Shown here: in pieces, positions 12,310 through 24,124 of the stretch
How positions within the stretch are numbered: position 1 is the stretch's first letter
Layout of the letters: each line of letters starts with the position of its first letter
Source: Apus apus
Lineage: Eukaryota; Chordata; Aves; Apodiformes; Apodidae
DNA length: 64,000 bases
Assembly: GCF_020740795.1 (NCBI RefSeq)
Contig: NC_067305.1
Coordinates: forward strand, 4,517,626-4,581,625
Reading direction: 5' to 3'
Program-made: the position numbers and the translations under genes
Notes under the pieces: model-generated
The model's database searches: none
What the model was told of the DNA's origin: nothing
The model's input: the letters and a program-made list of their open reading frames with translations, nothing else

Positions 12310-12475
12310 TGCGGTGGCACCTGCTGGGACAGGGGATGGGGACAAGGAGGGGATGAGGACAGAGGGATGGGGACAGGGACAGGTCGTGGGGACAGGGTGA
12401 TGGGGACAGCGACAGGGTGGTGGGGATGGGAGGGATAAGGATGGGGGTGTTCGGGACAGGGTTGACAGGGGTGAT
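12310..12475. repeat. Degenerate GGGACA/GGGATG minisatellite
   Basis: A G-rich plus strand made of shuffled 'ggggaca', 'gggatg' and 'ggtgatg' units. It lies between the two PDE4C 5' exon sets and is simple-sequence DNA, not a gene. Confidence 0.75.
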
Positions 12476-12719
12476 GGGGTGATCAGGACAGACATCCCGG
12501 GGCCGGAGCAGAGGGGACGGCGACACAGGGGTTTGTCCCGAGCCCACCTGGCACCGGGTGCTCTGCCGGTGCCGCTCCCGGTGCCGCTCCCGGTGCCGCT
12601 GTCCGCCTGCCGGTGCTGAAACCGGGATCAGCCCCGGAGGTAGCACGCTGCCCGGTAACACCATCCCGGTGCCACCGGGGAGAGCAAATCCCCCCCATCC
12701 CTCCCCGTTCCGCTCTTAC

Positions 12720-13564
12720 CGGGGGGGTTCGGCCTCGTCGCCGCTGCTGGGCCCGCTCTCCTCGATGGTGAAGACCACCCTGGCGGCCTCGGGCTCGGGT
12801 CCGCGGGTCCCCTCCGCCCACCGGCAGCCCAGCGGAGGCAGCAGCGGGCTCCCGGAGAAACGCCGGCGGACGGCACCTACCACCGCTCCCGGTCCTGGTC
12901 CCGACGGGGCGGCCTCGGCGGCGTCGCGGCAACGCTGCGGGGAAACAGAGCGGCGGTGAGGGACGCGGGTACCGGGACCGGGGAGCTCTGCAAGGTGCTG
13001 CTGCCCGGTGTCCTTGTGTCGTTCCCACCCGCCCCCCCCCCCGCGGCAGGGGGGTCCCTCCCTCCCTCCGCCCCCCGCCCCCCCAATCACCGGTAACGCT
13101 CGAGCTCCCCCTGCCGGGCACGGTGCTGCGCTGCGCCCCGGGGGGCACCGGGAGGGGGGGAGGTTGCACGGGGCCAAGGGCACGGCCGGTGCACCGGGAG
13201 CGGCTCCGCCCGCAGCGCACGGAGCCGCCGGGACCACCCTCCCCAACCCCGCCACTGACTCCTCCTTCCCCCCTCCCGGGACCCCGCCGGAAAAACCACC
13301 GGAGCCGGCGCGCGATTACGCAGAGGTGAATAATAATTAACCGCCCATTAAGGGGATAATTAACTCCCGCTTAAACGCCGCCATCCCGGTTATTGCTGCC
13401 CGGGGGCCCGGCGCTGGGACGCTCGCCGCGGGGACACCCCCTTGCCCCCTCCCCACTACTCGGGGACACCCCTTCCATCCCCTCCACCCCCCGGTGCTCC
13501 CCGGCACCGGCGCCGGTCTCACCTCCGCGCCGAAGAAGGGCAGCGCCGTCCGGCTCCGTCGCAT
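12720..13564 (-). CDS. PDE4C: PDE4C long-form 5' exons, PDE4B1-like N-terminus
   Basis: Two exons on the minus strand: 13564-13523 (14 codons, MRRSRTALPFFGAE, donor GTGAG) and 12934-12720 (71 codons plus 2 bases, acceptor CCCCGCAG, donor GTAAGAG). The product resembles the PDE4B1 N-terminus in order and spacing: a basic MKKSR-like start, then RRRFSGSPLLPPL against the family RRCCSGNLQLPPL, then a TRGPEPE/RTPEGDG segment. The second exon ends CG in phase 2, which would splice to give the Arg of the RFDLENG sequence of mammalian PDE4C. Long PDE4 forms carry both UCR1 and UCR2 and are regulated by PKA phosphorylation in UCR1; those exons lie beyond the gap. Identity as PDE4C is inferred from similarity, splice phase and gene order together. 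Confidence 0.78.
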
Positions 13565-14384
13565 CGCGGGCCCTGCGGGGGCGGGGGGAGCTCCGGGAGC
13601 CGCGGGGGGGAAGGGCTCGGCATCAGGACCCCCACCTCCTGGGTCCCGCGATTTAGGGGCACCGGGGCTCGGCCGTGGTGGCTGCTCGGGCTCAGCTGCC
13701 GTCTCGGGTTTCAGGGCCTCTCAGCGGCACCCCCGGTTCAGCCAACACCCTCCCCCCCCCCACCCCTCAGGTATCCCCGAGGGCTGGACAGAGACAGGAC
13801 ATGGGCCCGAGGCCACGGGGATGGCCCCCAGCACCGGGAACCCATTGGGGCACCCCATTAACCATCACCCACAGGCACCCATGACCCACCATCCCCAGGA
13901 AAAACAGAGGGCACCGGTGGGTGCCTCAGCCGGTGACACCCACGGAGCCCCCCCAAGGCTGACCCCCCCTCCCCACATCCCCGCCAGCACCAGGAGCAGC
14001 CTCAGCCCAAGCCTGGAGGATGCTGAGCCCCGGTGTGGGGGTTCACCTCCTCCCCAGCCCCCCACCCGGGCCCGCAGTCCCTTACCGGTGCCGGTCCTCG
14101 CCGAGCGCCCGGTGCTGGCGGCGCGGCGGCCCCGGCCGAGTGCAGCGGAGCAGAAGGAAGGCGTCGTGCGTGCCTGGCCGCGCGCTCCCTCCCATCCCAC
14201 CCCGCCGGGGGGGCTTGCGCGGCCCCCCCCACCCCCCCGCACCACCACATCGCACCCTGCACCCACCCTGCCCAGTCCAAAGGCACCCCAAGGCTTCCGG
14301 CCCACTGTAGGGGACCCCCAAAAGCCATCAGGGCCTCCCTGGGGACTATGGCAGACGGGAAACCAGAGCCAAGGCAGCAGCTTC
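13565..14384. other. PDE4C 5' flank, possible non-coding exon
   Basis: GC-rich DNA between PDE4C and the 3' end of the next gene. A minus-strand donor-like site (ACCG followed by GTAAGG, near 14083) closes a GC-rich tract and could end a 5' untranslated exon of PDE4C. There is no coding evidence. Confidence 0.3.
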
Positions 14385-14390
14385 TTTATT
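14385..14390 (-). terminator. Poly(A) signal AATAAA of the mucin-like gene
   Basis: AATAAA on the minus strand 53 bases past the stop codon of the mucin-like gene. It gives a short 3' UTR and supports that gene model. Confidence 0.7.
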
Positions 14391-14442
14391 CAGCAGGGTG
14401 GGCAGCCCGGGGGTGGGGGGGGCTGCAGCAGGATTGGGGGGG

Positions 14443-17064
14443 TCACCTGGGTGGCTGGTGGGTGCCGTAGGACCCCTCCATCACTTTGCTCTAGGGAAGA
14501 GAGAGAAAGAGCAGGGTGAGCACCCCCAGCCTGGCCCTGCTGTCCCCCCAACCACCCCCCTCCCACCCCTTGGACCCCCCACCCACCATGGGCACCTCAT
14601 CCAGGTGTCGGAAGCGGGGGGTCCCGCGGCGCCTCAGCCGCACCAGCAGCACGGCCGCCCCCCCCACCAGCACGCAGACAAAGAGGCAGATGATGATGAC
14701 GGTGAAAGGGCTGGTCTGGGCGGGGGGCTGCGCTGTGGGGGTAAAACGGGCACCTTGTTATCCCCCCCCCTCTGACCCCCGAGCACCGTGGTGGCTCTCA
14801 GGGCTTGAGACTGGGTCCAGGTGTGTGGCCGCCCCCCCCTCCACTGCACCATCCCACCCCTCAGAAACCCAGCACCCAGCTCCTGTGTCACCACCACCCA
14901 TGGGGACCATGCGGGGTCCTCCCACCCTCCCTGGTTGGGGTCCCATGATGCAGAAACCAGGCAAGAAAGAGGGAGCTCCCAACCACCCCCCATACCCCCC
15001 TCCAGGGAGGATGGGGCAACGCAGGGGGGATCTGGGTGCTCCTGGGGACCTGCACCCCCCAACCTCCCTCCTCTGAGCACAGTCCCTGAGTTGGGGGTCT
15101 AGAGGGGACCTGGGGCTGCTGCCAGGCCCAGTGGCCATGGGCAGGTCCAGGAGGGGGCTCTGCCTGTACGGTGCCCCCCCAGCCTGGCCCTCACCGGAGC
15201 TGCTGGCCACGGAGATGGTACTGATGGCCAGTGTTGTTTTGGAGCTGGTGGCCAAGGTGCTGCTGGGACTGGAGGTCGCTGTGGGTGCAGGAGAGCTGGG
15301 AGCAGGAGTGGGGCTGGGGGGCACGGACAGGGATGGGACCGGATCTGCCTTGGAGTTGGGTGGATGAGTCGTGGAGTTGGGCACAGCTGAGTGGGATGGA
15401 GATGGTGCCATGGTCGTGCTGGAAGTTGTCATGGATGAAGAGGGTGTTGTAGTCATGTTGGATGGAGGTGCTGTCGTGGTCGTGTTGGATGGAGACGCTG
15501 CAGGGAGAGGTGGTGTTGTGGTCATGCTGGATATTGAAGGTGTCACGGGTGCTGTTGAGCCTGCAGTGCTGGAGGAAGATGATGATGTGGCTGCGCTGGG
15601 AGAAGATGCCCGAAGTGTCACTGTGCTCGCTGGAGATGATGCTGTGGGTAGGTTGGCTGGATGCACACGGGTGCCAGGCGTGGATGAAGACATGCTGGGT
15701 GTCTTCAAGCTGGTGGCTGCAGCTGAGCTGGATGGAGATGATGACATGGTTGTCCCCGTGCTGTTGTCCGTACTGTTCCTGCTGCTGTCAGGTCCCAGCC
15801 CTAAAGCATGGAGGAGGTGGGGGGTCAGCAAGGACACAGTGGGACCACAGGCAGGGCCCTGGGAGGGACAGCAGTGCCCGCCCAGCTCCCGGCCTCACGG
15901 TGTGTGTTTTCCAGGTGGTTTTACCAGAGAGAGAAGGCCCAGAAACCTGGAATTTAGCCAGTATGGGATCCCAGCAACCCAGGCTGAGGAAGAGCCTCTC
16001 AATCCTGAGCCACGGGGACGAGCAGAGTGGCTCAGTAGTGGTGGCCACGTGCACAGGGACATGTGCCAGCCTGGCCCTCGTGGCACCCACTGGACTCTCC
16101 GGGGCCAGCCCGTGAGAGGGGCTCTGCTGGGGCCACCTGGGACGTGGCAGCGCTGGCCAGGCAGTGCCACCAGTGCCCTTACCCGCCCAACCCTGTTTGC
16201 ACAACAGGAGGAGCAGGTCCAGCCCAGCACCCAGTGCCAGCACCCAGGGCGGTGCCGGGGGGACCCCACAACCACCAGCCCCACCAGGACAGGCCACCCA
16301 GCTGCCACCCTGTGCCAGGATGGCTACGAGCCCAGGGCCGAGCACCCAGCGCTGGGTGCCAGCTCCTGTGCCGAGATGGGTCAGACGAGGCACCCCAGGG
16401 TGCAAAGGGGGGGTTCGGAGGCCCAGGCTGGAAATGGGGGGGCCACGGCACAGCGTGGCCCGCAGTGGCACAGGGTACTGGGGTGCTCGGCCCCCGGCGT
16501 GCCGAGGCGGTGCCGGGACACCCACAGCACCGCGAGCACCAGCCGGCCCGGCCGGTTTGGCAGCACCGGGGCCTCATCCTGCCCCGCGGTGCTGCCGGCA
16601 CGGGAGGAGCCTCGTGCTGGCCCCTTGCTCGGTAAGCCCCCTGGGGAGGATGAGGGCGGGGGGGCTACCGTCCCCAGCGGCCTGCCGGGACCCTCGGGCA
16701 GCGGCTGTAGCCCCCGCTCTCCCCGCCGTGCCACCGGACTCCGGCTGCCCCGGGCAGGGCTGGATCCGCTCCAGGACCCCCGGGTCCCGGGAGGCACAGG
16801 GACCCGCTCCCTCCCGGAACAACCCCCGCGCTCCGGTGCTGCAGGACCGGAAGGGGTGTGTGTGTGTGTGCGGGGTGGGGAAACCACCCACCCACCGCCC
16901 GGTACCTCCGGGAAGCAGCCGGCCCTCCCGGTGCTGCGGGGTGCACAATTCCCGCCCCCCCACCCCCCAATTAGTGCCCTCAGGACCCTCCCCGGTGCCC
17001 CGGTACCTGCAGCGAGCAGGGCAGAGGCGCAGCAGAGCAGCAGGCGGAGGGTGCCCCGGGCCAT
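14443..17064 (-). CDS. Mucin-like type I membrane protein (unnamed), about 285 aa
   Basis: Four exons on the minus strand with consistent phases: 17064-17007, 15800-15195, 14732-14587 and 14490-14443. Exon 1 encodes a signal peptide (MARGTLRLLLCCASALLAAG). Exon 2 encodes about 200 residues dominated by Ser, Thr, Pro and Ala, with N-glycosylation sequons (NST twice at the start) and dense potential O-glycosylation, so a mucin-type stalk. Exon 3 encodes a single membrane span (TVIIICLFVCVLVGGAAVLL), a basic stop-transfer stretch (RLRRRG) and a short tail starting TPRFRHLDEVPM. Exon 4 ends SKVMEGSYGTHQPPR. It probably sits at the cell surface. I do not recognise the family. Human 19p13.11 has a small stomach/intestine-enriched membrane gene (CIST1) that might be the counterpart, but I could not compare sequences. 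The stalk of exon 2 is repetitive and may vary in length. Confidence 0.68.
15801..17006 (-). other. Intron 1 of the mucin-like gene
   Basis: Intron from GTACCG after the signal-peptide exon to an acceptor ending CTTTAG at 15801. It contains a (GT)n run near 16856-16870. Very long frames on both strands here reflect GC-rich composition; no gene was recognised. Confidence 0.55.
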
Positions 17065-17269
17065 GCCGCCGCCCCGGGCCCGATCCGCCGCCGCCGCCTT
17101 TATCCGCCCCGGGGGAGGCGAAGGGGGGGGGGGGCTAGAGGGGGGGCGACCCGGCCCGCGGCGCCCCCTGCCGGCCCCTGCCCGCGCCGCACCCCCGGGG
17201 ACCCCCTCCCGGGAGCAACCCCCCCCCCCCGAACCGGGAGAGTCAGCACCATCCCGGGGGGGGGGACAC

Positions 17270-17600
17270 AAGGGGCTGGGGGACACACCTGGGGATGCGG
17301 AGGGATGGAGAGCTGGGGATGTGAGGACACGAGGACAAAGGGAGGTGGGGAAATGGGGACAACAGGATGTGGTGGGACGGGTCCCTGGGGATACAGGGGA
17401 TGTGGGAAACTTGGGGACGTGGAGACCTGAGGACGCGGGTACTTGGGGACACAGGGATGAAGGGACAAAGGGGTCTGGGCACGCGGGGACACAGAGACAT
17501 ATGGATGTGGGGACTTGGGGACATCGAGATGCCAGGGCTTGGCCATGCCAGGACACAGGGGCTTGGGCACACGGGGACACAGGGACACCGTGGGGGCCAC
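17270..17600. repeat. Degenerate 'ggggacac' minisatellite
   Basis: Dozens of imperfect 11-15 base units of the type 'a-nn-tggggaca' run head to tail on the plus strand. Frames across it are repeats in translation and not proteins. Confidence 0.75.
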
Positions 17601-18229
17601 GGGCTCCGCCGCGGGGAGCGGGGGGTGCCGGGGCGGCACATCCGGGGCGCAGCCCGGCCGCGACGGGGCCGTTTCCACGCGGTGGGGAAGGTGCTTCCTC
17701 CCGGCAAACCGCAGCCACCCGGCACCGCGCTGGGTCCCCAGGGAACCCAGGCACCCCCACAGCACGGCCCCGGTGTGCCGGGTCCCCCAACAACCCCCCT
17801 AGACTGCGTCTGGGACGGTCCTGGGTGCTGGCACGGCACGGCACGGCTGGAACCGGCCAGGGCTGCCCGGTGGCAGCCGGGGCGACCTTCCTGCTGTCGG
17901 TGCCACCGTCCCCAGACGCTCCGGGGAACGGGGATCCGTTCCAGGGGACGGAGCGGGGACCAGGCCGCGCAGGTGGGGGATGTGGAGGAGGAGCGGTGGC
18001 GGTGCCGGGAAGCCGAAGCCGGCGGCCGAAGCCCGGGGAGAAGCCGCCGAGGTCCGGCCTCACCGGGGCCCAGCCCGGCGCTGTGGGGTGACCCCAGAGC
18101 GCTATGGGGGTGTTGGTGACACCACCCCCCCCAATGGAGATACCAGCCACCCCAAGGGGTCTGGCAGGAACAACAGCCGGGACAGAGCCACAGCAGGAAC
18201 CAGCCAGAAGGGGCTGCCCCCACCACGTC

Positions 18230-18480
18230 CCCTCCCGCGGGGAACCCCGCAGCCCCAGGGGACCCCCAATAACCCGAAATCGCACCGAAGAACCCCCCAG
18301 TAACCCCACAAACCCCCCCAAGAAAGCCCCAGTAACTCTCCCCAAAGAACACCCAGTAACCCCAGCACACTCCCCCCTCCCTACCACCCAAACTCCTCCC
18401 TACCACCCCACCTCCCCCCACCCGCAACACCCTCCAGCACCCACAACCAACCTCAGAGCACCCCCAATACCCCCATGAAC
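18230..18480. repeat. C-rich degenerate repeat with 'cccagtaacccc' words
   Basis: Recurrent short words (aaccccccag, cagtaaccccac) in an A/C-only stretch. The minus strand is therefore GT-rich, with multiple GGGG runs that could fold as G-quadruplexes. Degenerate, no fixed period. Confidence 0.6.
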
Positions 18481-18773
18481 CCCCCCCCCCCCGGACACTC
18501 AGATCCCCCACCCCGACAAAGGCGGGGGTTACCCCATAGCCCTTTCCTGCACCCCACACCCCTCCCCTCCGCCCCCCACCACCCCCCAGCCCCTCATCAC
18601 CGCCTCAGCCCCCCCGGCAGCCCTCACCCGCACCCCCCCCCTCAGCCTCCCGCCCCAAGATGGCAGCCGGGCCGGCCGCGCCGCTTCCTGCCCGCGCCAG
18701 GCCCCGTCCGTCCCCCCTTCCCCGGCGCAGCAGACAGCCAGAACCGCTTCTCCATGGCGAAAGGAGGGGGGTT

Positions 18774-18779
18774 TTACTG
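18774..18779 (-). terminator. Candidate JUND poly(A) signal (AGTAAA variant)
   Basis: AGTAAA on the minus strand about 275 bases beyond the JUND stop. No AATAAA is seen nearer. A plausible but unproven 3' end. Confidence 0.35.
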
Positions 18780-19052
18780 GGGGCCTGAACTGGAATGTCT
18801 CGGGCGCGACATCGGGGGGGGGTGAGGGGTGGGGAGGGGGGGTGGGGGGGGGCGGCCCGTGCTCCCCCCCCCCCTCCAAGAGTCCGTTGGCGGGGCGGAA
18901 AAACGTCCCCGTTCTTTCTCCCCCCACCCCCACATTCCCCTCACACCATCAGTCCCGGCGGGGGGGGGGGCCCATCAGTCCGTAGCCGGGCCCCCCATTT
19001 GAGGGGAGGGTGGGAAGGTTGAGGGGAGCCCCCCACTCCCGGGCCGGGGGGG

Positions 19053-20851
<1,799 letters not shown>

Positions 20852-21780
20852 CCGGTCCCCGCGTGCAGCCGCCGCACCGGGGGAGGCAGCGCCAGCCGTA
20901 ACCCCCGGTAACCCCGCCGTGATCCTCCCGCACCGGCGGGATGCGGCCCCCTCGGCTCAGGCCCCGGGGTCCCGGCACGGCGGGGGCCGTGGGGACACGC
21001 GCGGGGGCGGCGATGACGCTGAACCGCCCCTAATTGCATCCAGATGGTTCCGGGGCTGCGCTAATGAGGGCGATAAATCAGCGGGGGGACCCGGTGTGTC
21101 CCCGTGCTGGCGGTGCCGGTGGCAGCTGTGCCTGCGTCCTGTCCCCTCGGGGTGGGCAGCGAGGGGTCCCTGCCCCGACTGGCACGATGTGGGGACGATG
21201 TGGGGACAGTGGGGCACGCTGGGCATGGGTGACATCCCAGCCAGCCTGTGAGGCCAAGACACGCAGTGGGGACACTACAGCTCGAGGGGACCGTGACCAG
21301 TGGGACTTCCCCCTCCCTACCACAGCTGCACTTGATTAAATCCCAACTCATCCCAGTTGATTAAATCCCAAATAAACCCGAGCGCAGCCAAGCCCGGTGC
21401 TGGGGTCCCCCCGTCCTTGTCGACCCTGGTGTCCTGCCCCAGGAGGGTGGCAGTGCTGGTGTCCCCAAGGTCTTGGTGCTCCCAGGTGAAGCCACCGTCC
21501 CTGCTTCCGCTCCAAACCCGTCATTAGGGCGCGGCTGGACCAGCAGGTTCAGACTTTCCGTCATGACAAAACCCAAGAAGTGAAGGACAAGGCTGAGGAG
21601 GGGGGAAGGGGTCACACAGGGACCTCAGGGGTCTGTCCCCACCACAGCTCAGGGGACACGTGGCTGCCTGTCCCCTCCCCGCGACGAAATGAGAACCAGC
21701 TTGGGCTGAAGGTGCTTGAATCAGTTGCAGGGAGGAACGAAGTGGCCCTGGAGCCTCCTTGGAAGAGGGGCTGGCTGGTG

Positions 21781-21891
21781 GCCAGGGACAGGAGCCACCA
21801 GGCAGGGACATGAGCCACTGGCCAGGGACACGAGCCACCAGGCAGGGACACGAGCCACTGGCCAGGGACACGAGCCACCAGGCAGGCCCAG
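21781..21891. repeat. Tandem repeat of 20-bp units, alternating in a 40-bp pattern
   Basis: Five consecutive 20-base units beginning at 21781, 21801, 21821, 21841 and 21861, then a partial unit. Odd units read gccagggaca-cgagccacca and even units ggcagggaca-cgagccactg, so the real repeat is a 40-bp dimer. Non-coding. Confidence 0.92.
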
Positions 21892-22865
21892 CTGCCTGCA
21901 CAGCCCCAGCATCCTGAGGTTCCCAGCACCCCAAAACTCCCAACACTCCCATCCCATCACCACAGCTGCTGGGCCCACATGTCCCTTGTCCCCAAACCCG
22001 AGCCACCACAGGTTGCCTGGCCGGTGGCAGCCCTGGTGCCCGGGGCGAGCTGGCAACTTCATTTTCTTAATGAGGGTTTAACGAGGCTGATGATTCAGTG
22101 GCCCTTTCCGTCCTCCCGGTTGGGCAGACCCATGGGCAGTGGGGACAGTCCCCAGTGTGGTGGCAGTGGCACCTCGGGTGGGGGCTGGTGGCTGAAGCTG
22201 CTATTCCTGGAGGTGTCGGGACCCAGCGCGGCCCCTGGGCACCCCCTGAGTCACGCTGAGCAGCAACACCTGCCAGCTGGGATATATTTACCCGGGAGCA
22301 GCCGGCCAGGATTTGGGATGAGCCTACGGTGCCACCACCAACCACACCACGAGCCTCCACATTCACCGGGGCAGCCTCGGAGCACGGCAGGTCCCCACAA
22401 AACCCCTTCCATTCCCCCAGCCCCAGTAGGACCATTCCCAGTGTGCGACCAGCTCCATGACACCAGCAATTCCTGATCCTGCTCCCACCAGGATCCAAGC
22501 TGCCCCAGCACCAACTGGATCCAAACCGAGACGGCCCACGAGGATGCACCCGCATCCCCCTGCCCTCCCACCACACTGAGCCCCCAAAACCAAACCAAAG
22601 GGACCAAGCAGGAGAGCATCTGGCACCCCGGGATTTGCATCACGGGCACTGGAGGAACCATCTCTTAGTCATCACCACGGGGAAGGGAGAGAGGAACCGA
22701 GCCGGGAAAACAAGAAGTCACCGGTTGCCGCCGATCCCCGCGGGGCCGCGGGGGCCTCCGACAATCAAACCCAAGAATTAAATGAAGAAAAAAAAAAATA
22801 GAGAAAGAAAGAAAGAAAACACATTTAAAAAGGAAAAAGGAGGAGGAGGAGGAGGGCCTGACGTG

Positions 22866-22989
22866 TATTTTTAGTCGCTTAGCACAGCTCTGAAGTATTT
22901 GGGCAGCCACTCCCTCCGCGGCGCAGGCGGCTGCTGGGTAACTATTCCTGTGCCGCCTCCTCCCCGGCAAAGCACCCAGTCGTGACTCA
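22866..22989. promoter_or_regulatory. Possible enhancer with MEF2-like and AP-1 sites
   Basis: A non-repetitive block with an MEF2-like TATTTTTAG (22866-22874) and an AP-1 TGACTCA (22983-22989), flanked by low-complexity DNA. Assignment as an enhancer is inference from motif content only. Confidence 0.3.
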
Positions 22990-23424
22990 CGGTGCCCCTG
23001 CCACGGTGCCAGTGACACGGGCCTGCAGCTGCCACCAGCCTGGCCACCCCAAAAACATCAGGGGAAAGGAGCCAGGAGGGTTTCCAGGGTGGCTTTTTGC
23101 TGGGTCTTCCCCCCCCCTTCCCCTGCCCCAGCCCGTCTTTCCGGCCGGGACGCGTTGGCTCCCACCCACGCCGGCAGCGAAGCTCAGGCCTCTTTCCTCC
23201 TCTCTGGTTGTTGCTTTTATCTCACTCCTCCCTGTTCTTGGTTGGGTTTTGTTGGGGTTTTTTTTATTTTCAGCTCGCTTCCCCATACACCAGCCCCAAA
23301 CTCTCAGGGGTTTTTCGGGGCAGAAAGACCCAAAACCACCAGTGAGCGTCACCTCGATGCCACCCCTGGAGTTGGGGTCCTCCCAACCTGCTGCAGGTGA
23401 CCCTGCCCACAGCAGGGAGGTGGG

Positions 23425-23475
23425 AACCTGATGATCTTTAAGGTCCCTTCCAACCTTCACCCATTTCCATGAACC
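23425..23475 (+). mobile_element. CR1 LINE terminal tail (short)
   Basis: Only the last ~50 bases remain: 'gatgatctttaaggtccct' followed by 'tccaacc' and 'ccatttccatga'. A 5'-truncated insertion. Confidence 0.8.
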
Positions 23476-24118
23476 TGCTGCAAAGCATGCCAGGCCAAAA
23501 CAGAAGGTGGAAAAAGGAAAAGGGGGAGGGCAAACAGGGAAGGCTGTGAAAGCCCCTGGTTGTAATTAAATCTAAGAACTTAATGAGCTCCAAGGCCAGC
23601 GTTGCCAGGAGATAAGAGGCACTTGGAGGACTCTACCCTGAGCTGAAGCCAAAGGTCCCATTGTTGTGGTGAAGATTTATCTGGTTGGAACAGACCCGAA
23701 ATCCAGACACCACTGCAGCCGTTTCCTTTTCCACCAGCCCCAACACGTGGAGTTTCTGCAGCTGGAGGGACACGGAAGGGAGGGAGCAGGTTGGGAAGAG
23801 GAAAGTCTGACACAGGACTCAGCCCAGGGCTTTGTGAAAATGCCACAGGGGTGTTGAGACCAAATTTCCAGGAGGGAGGACACGGGTGCCCTGTTCCCAC
23901 TGCTGGGATGTGGCTCCTTGGCAGCAGCCAGCTCGCCTGGGATGGGGATGGAGCTGCTGGATCAGGCTGGAAAAGGGGTGGTGGAGAACCTGTGGCTGCT
24001 GTTGGAAACCAAAATTTACCCCATGTGGGGATTTCTTGGTTGTCCCAGGGCTGGAGCAGGGTTGGGCAGGGCTCGGTGTCACAGCAGAGAGAGGGAGGCA
24101 GTTTGTACAGGTGGGTGA

Positions 24119-24124
24119 TTTATT
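24119..24124 (-). terminator. Candidate LSM4 poly(A) signal AATAAA
   Basis: AATAAA on the minus strand about 1.33 kb past the LSM4 stop. The intervening AT-rich, gene-free DNA would be a long 3' UTR. Nearer signals may also be used. Confidence 0.4.

Larger units (their letters stand above)
17065..18773. other. Intergenic region between the mucin-like gene and JUND
   Basis: No gene recognised. About 17270-17600 is a degenerate minisatellite built from 'ggggacac' and 'cttggggac' units. About 18230-18480 is a C-rich tract with recurring 'cccagtaacccc' words. A human IQCN-like gene, expected in this interval in mammals, was not seen. Confidence 0.6.
20852..24118. other. Intergenic region between JUND promoter and LSM4 3' end
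   Basis: No coding gene seen. It holds a 20-bp tandem repeat (21781-21880), AP-1 sites at 22247-22253 (TGAGTCA) and 22983-22989 (TGACTCA), an MEF2-like TATTTTTAG at 22866-22874, a purine-rich tract at about 22785-22857 and a CR1 tail near 23425. Confidence 0.6.

Noticed and set aside
15371-18091. A 906-codon plus-strand open frame across the mucin gene and flank
   Set aside because: It is antisense to a spliced gene with good splice sites; its translation is low-complexity and Gly/Arg/Pro-rich, as expected from GC-rich DNA without stops.
16381-18387. A 668-codon minus-strand open frame that includes the mucin signal-peptide exon
   Set aside because: Only the short segment at 17007-17064 is a believable exon; the rest is minisatellite and GC-rich intron in translation.
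18230-18480. Possible interstitial telomere repeat because of 'aacccc' words
   Set aside because: There is no run of CCCTAA; the words are irregular and fit a degenerate C-rich minisatellite.
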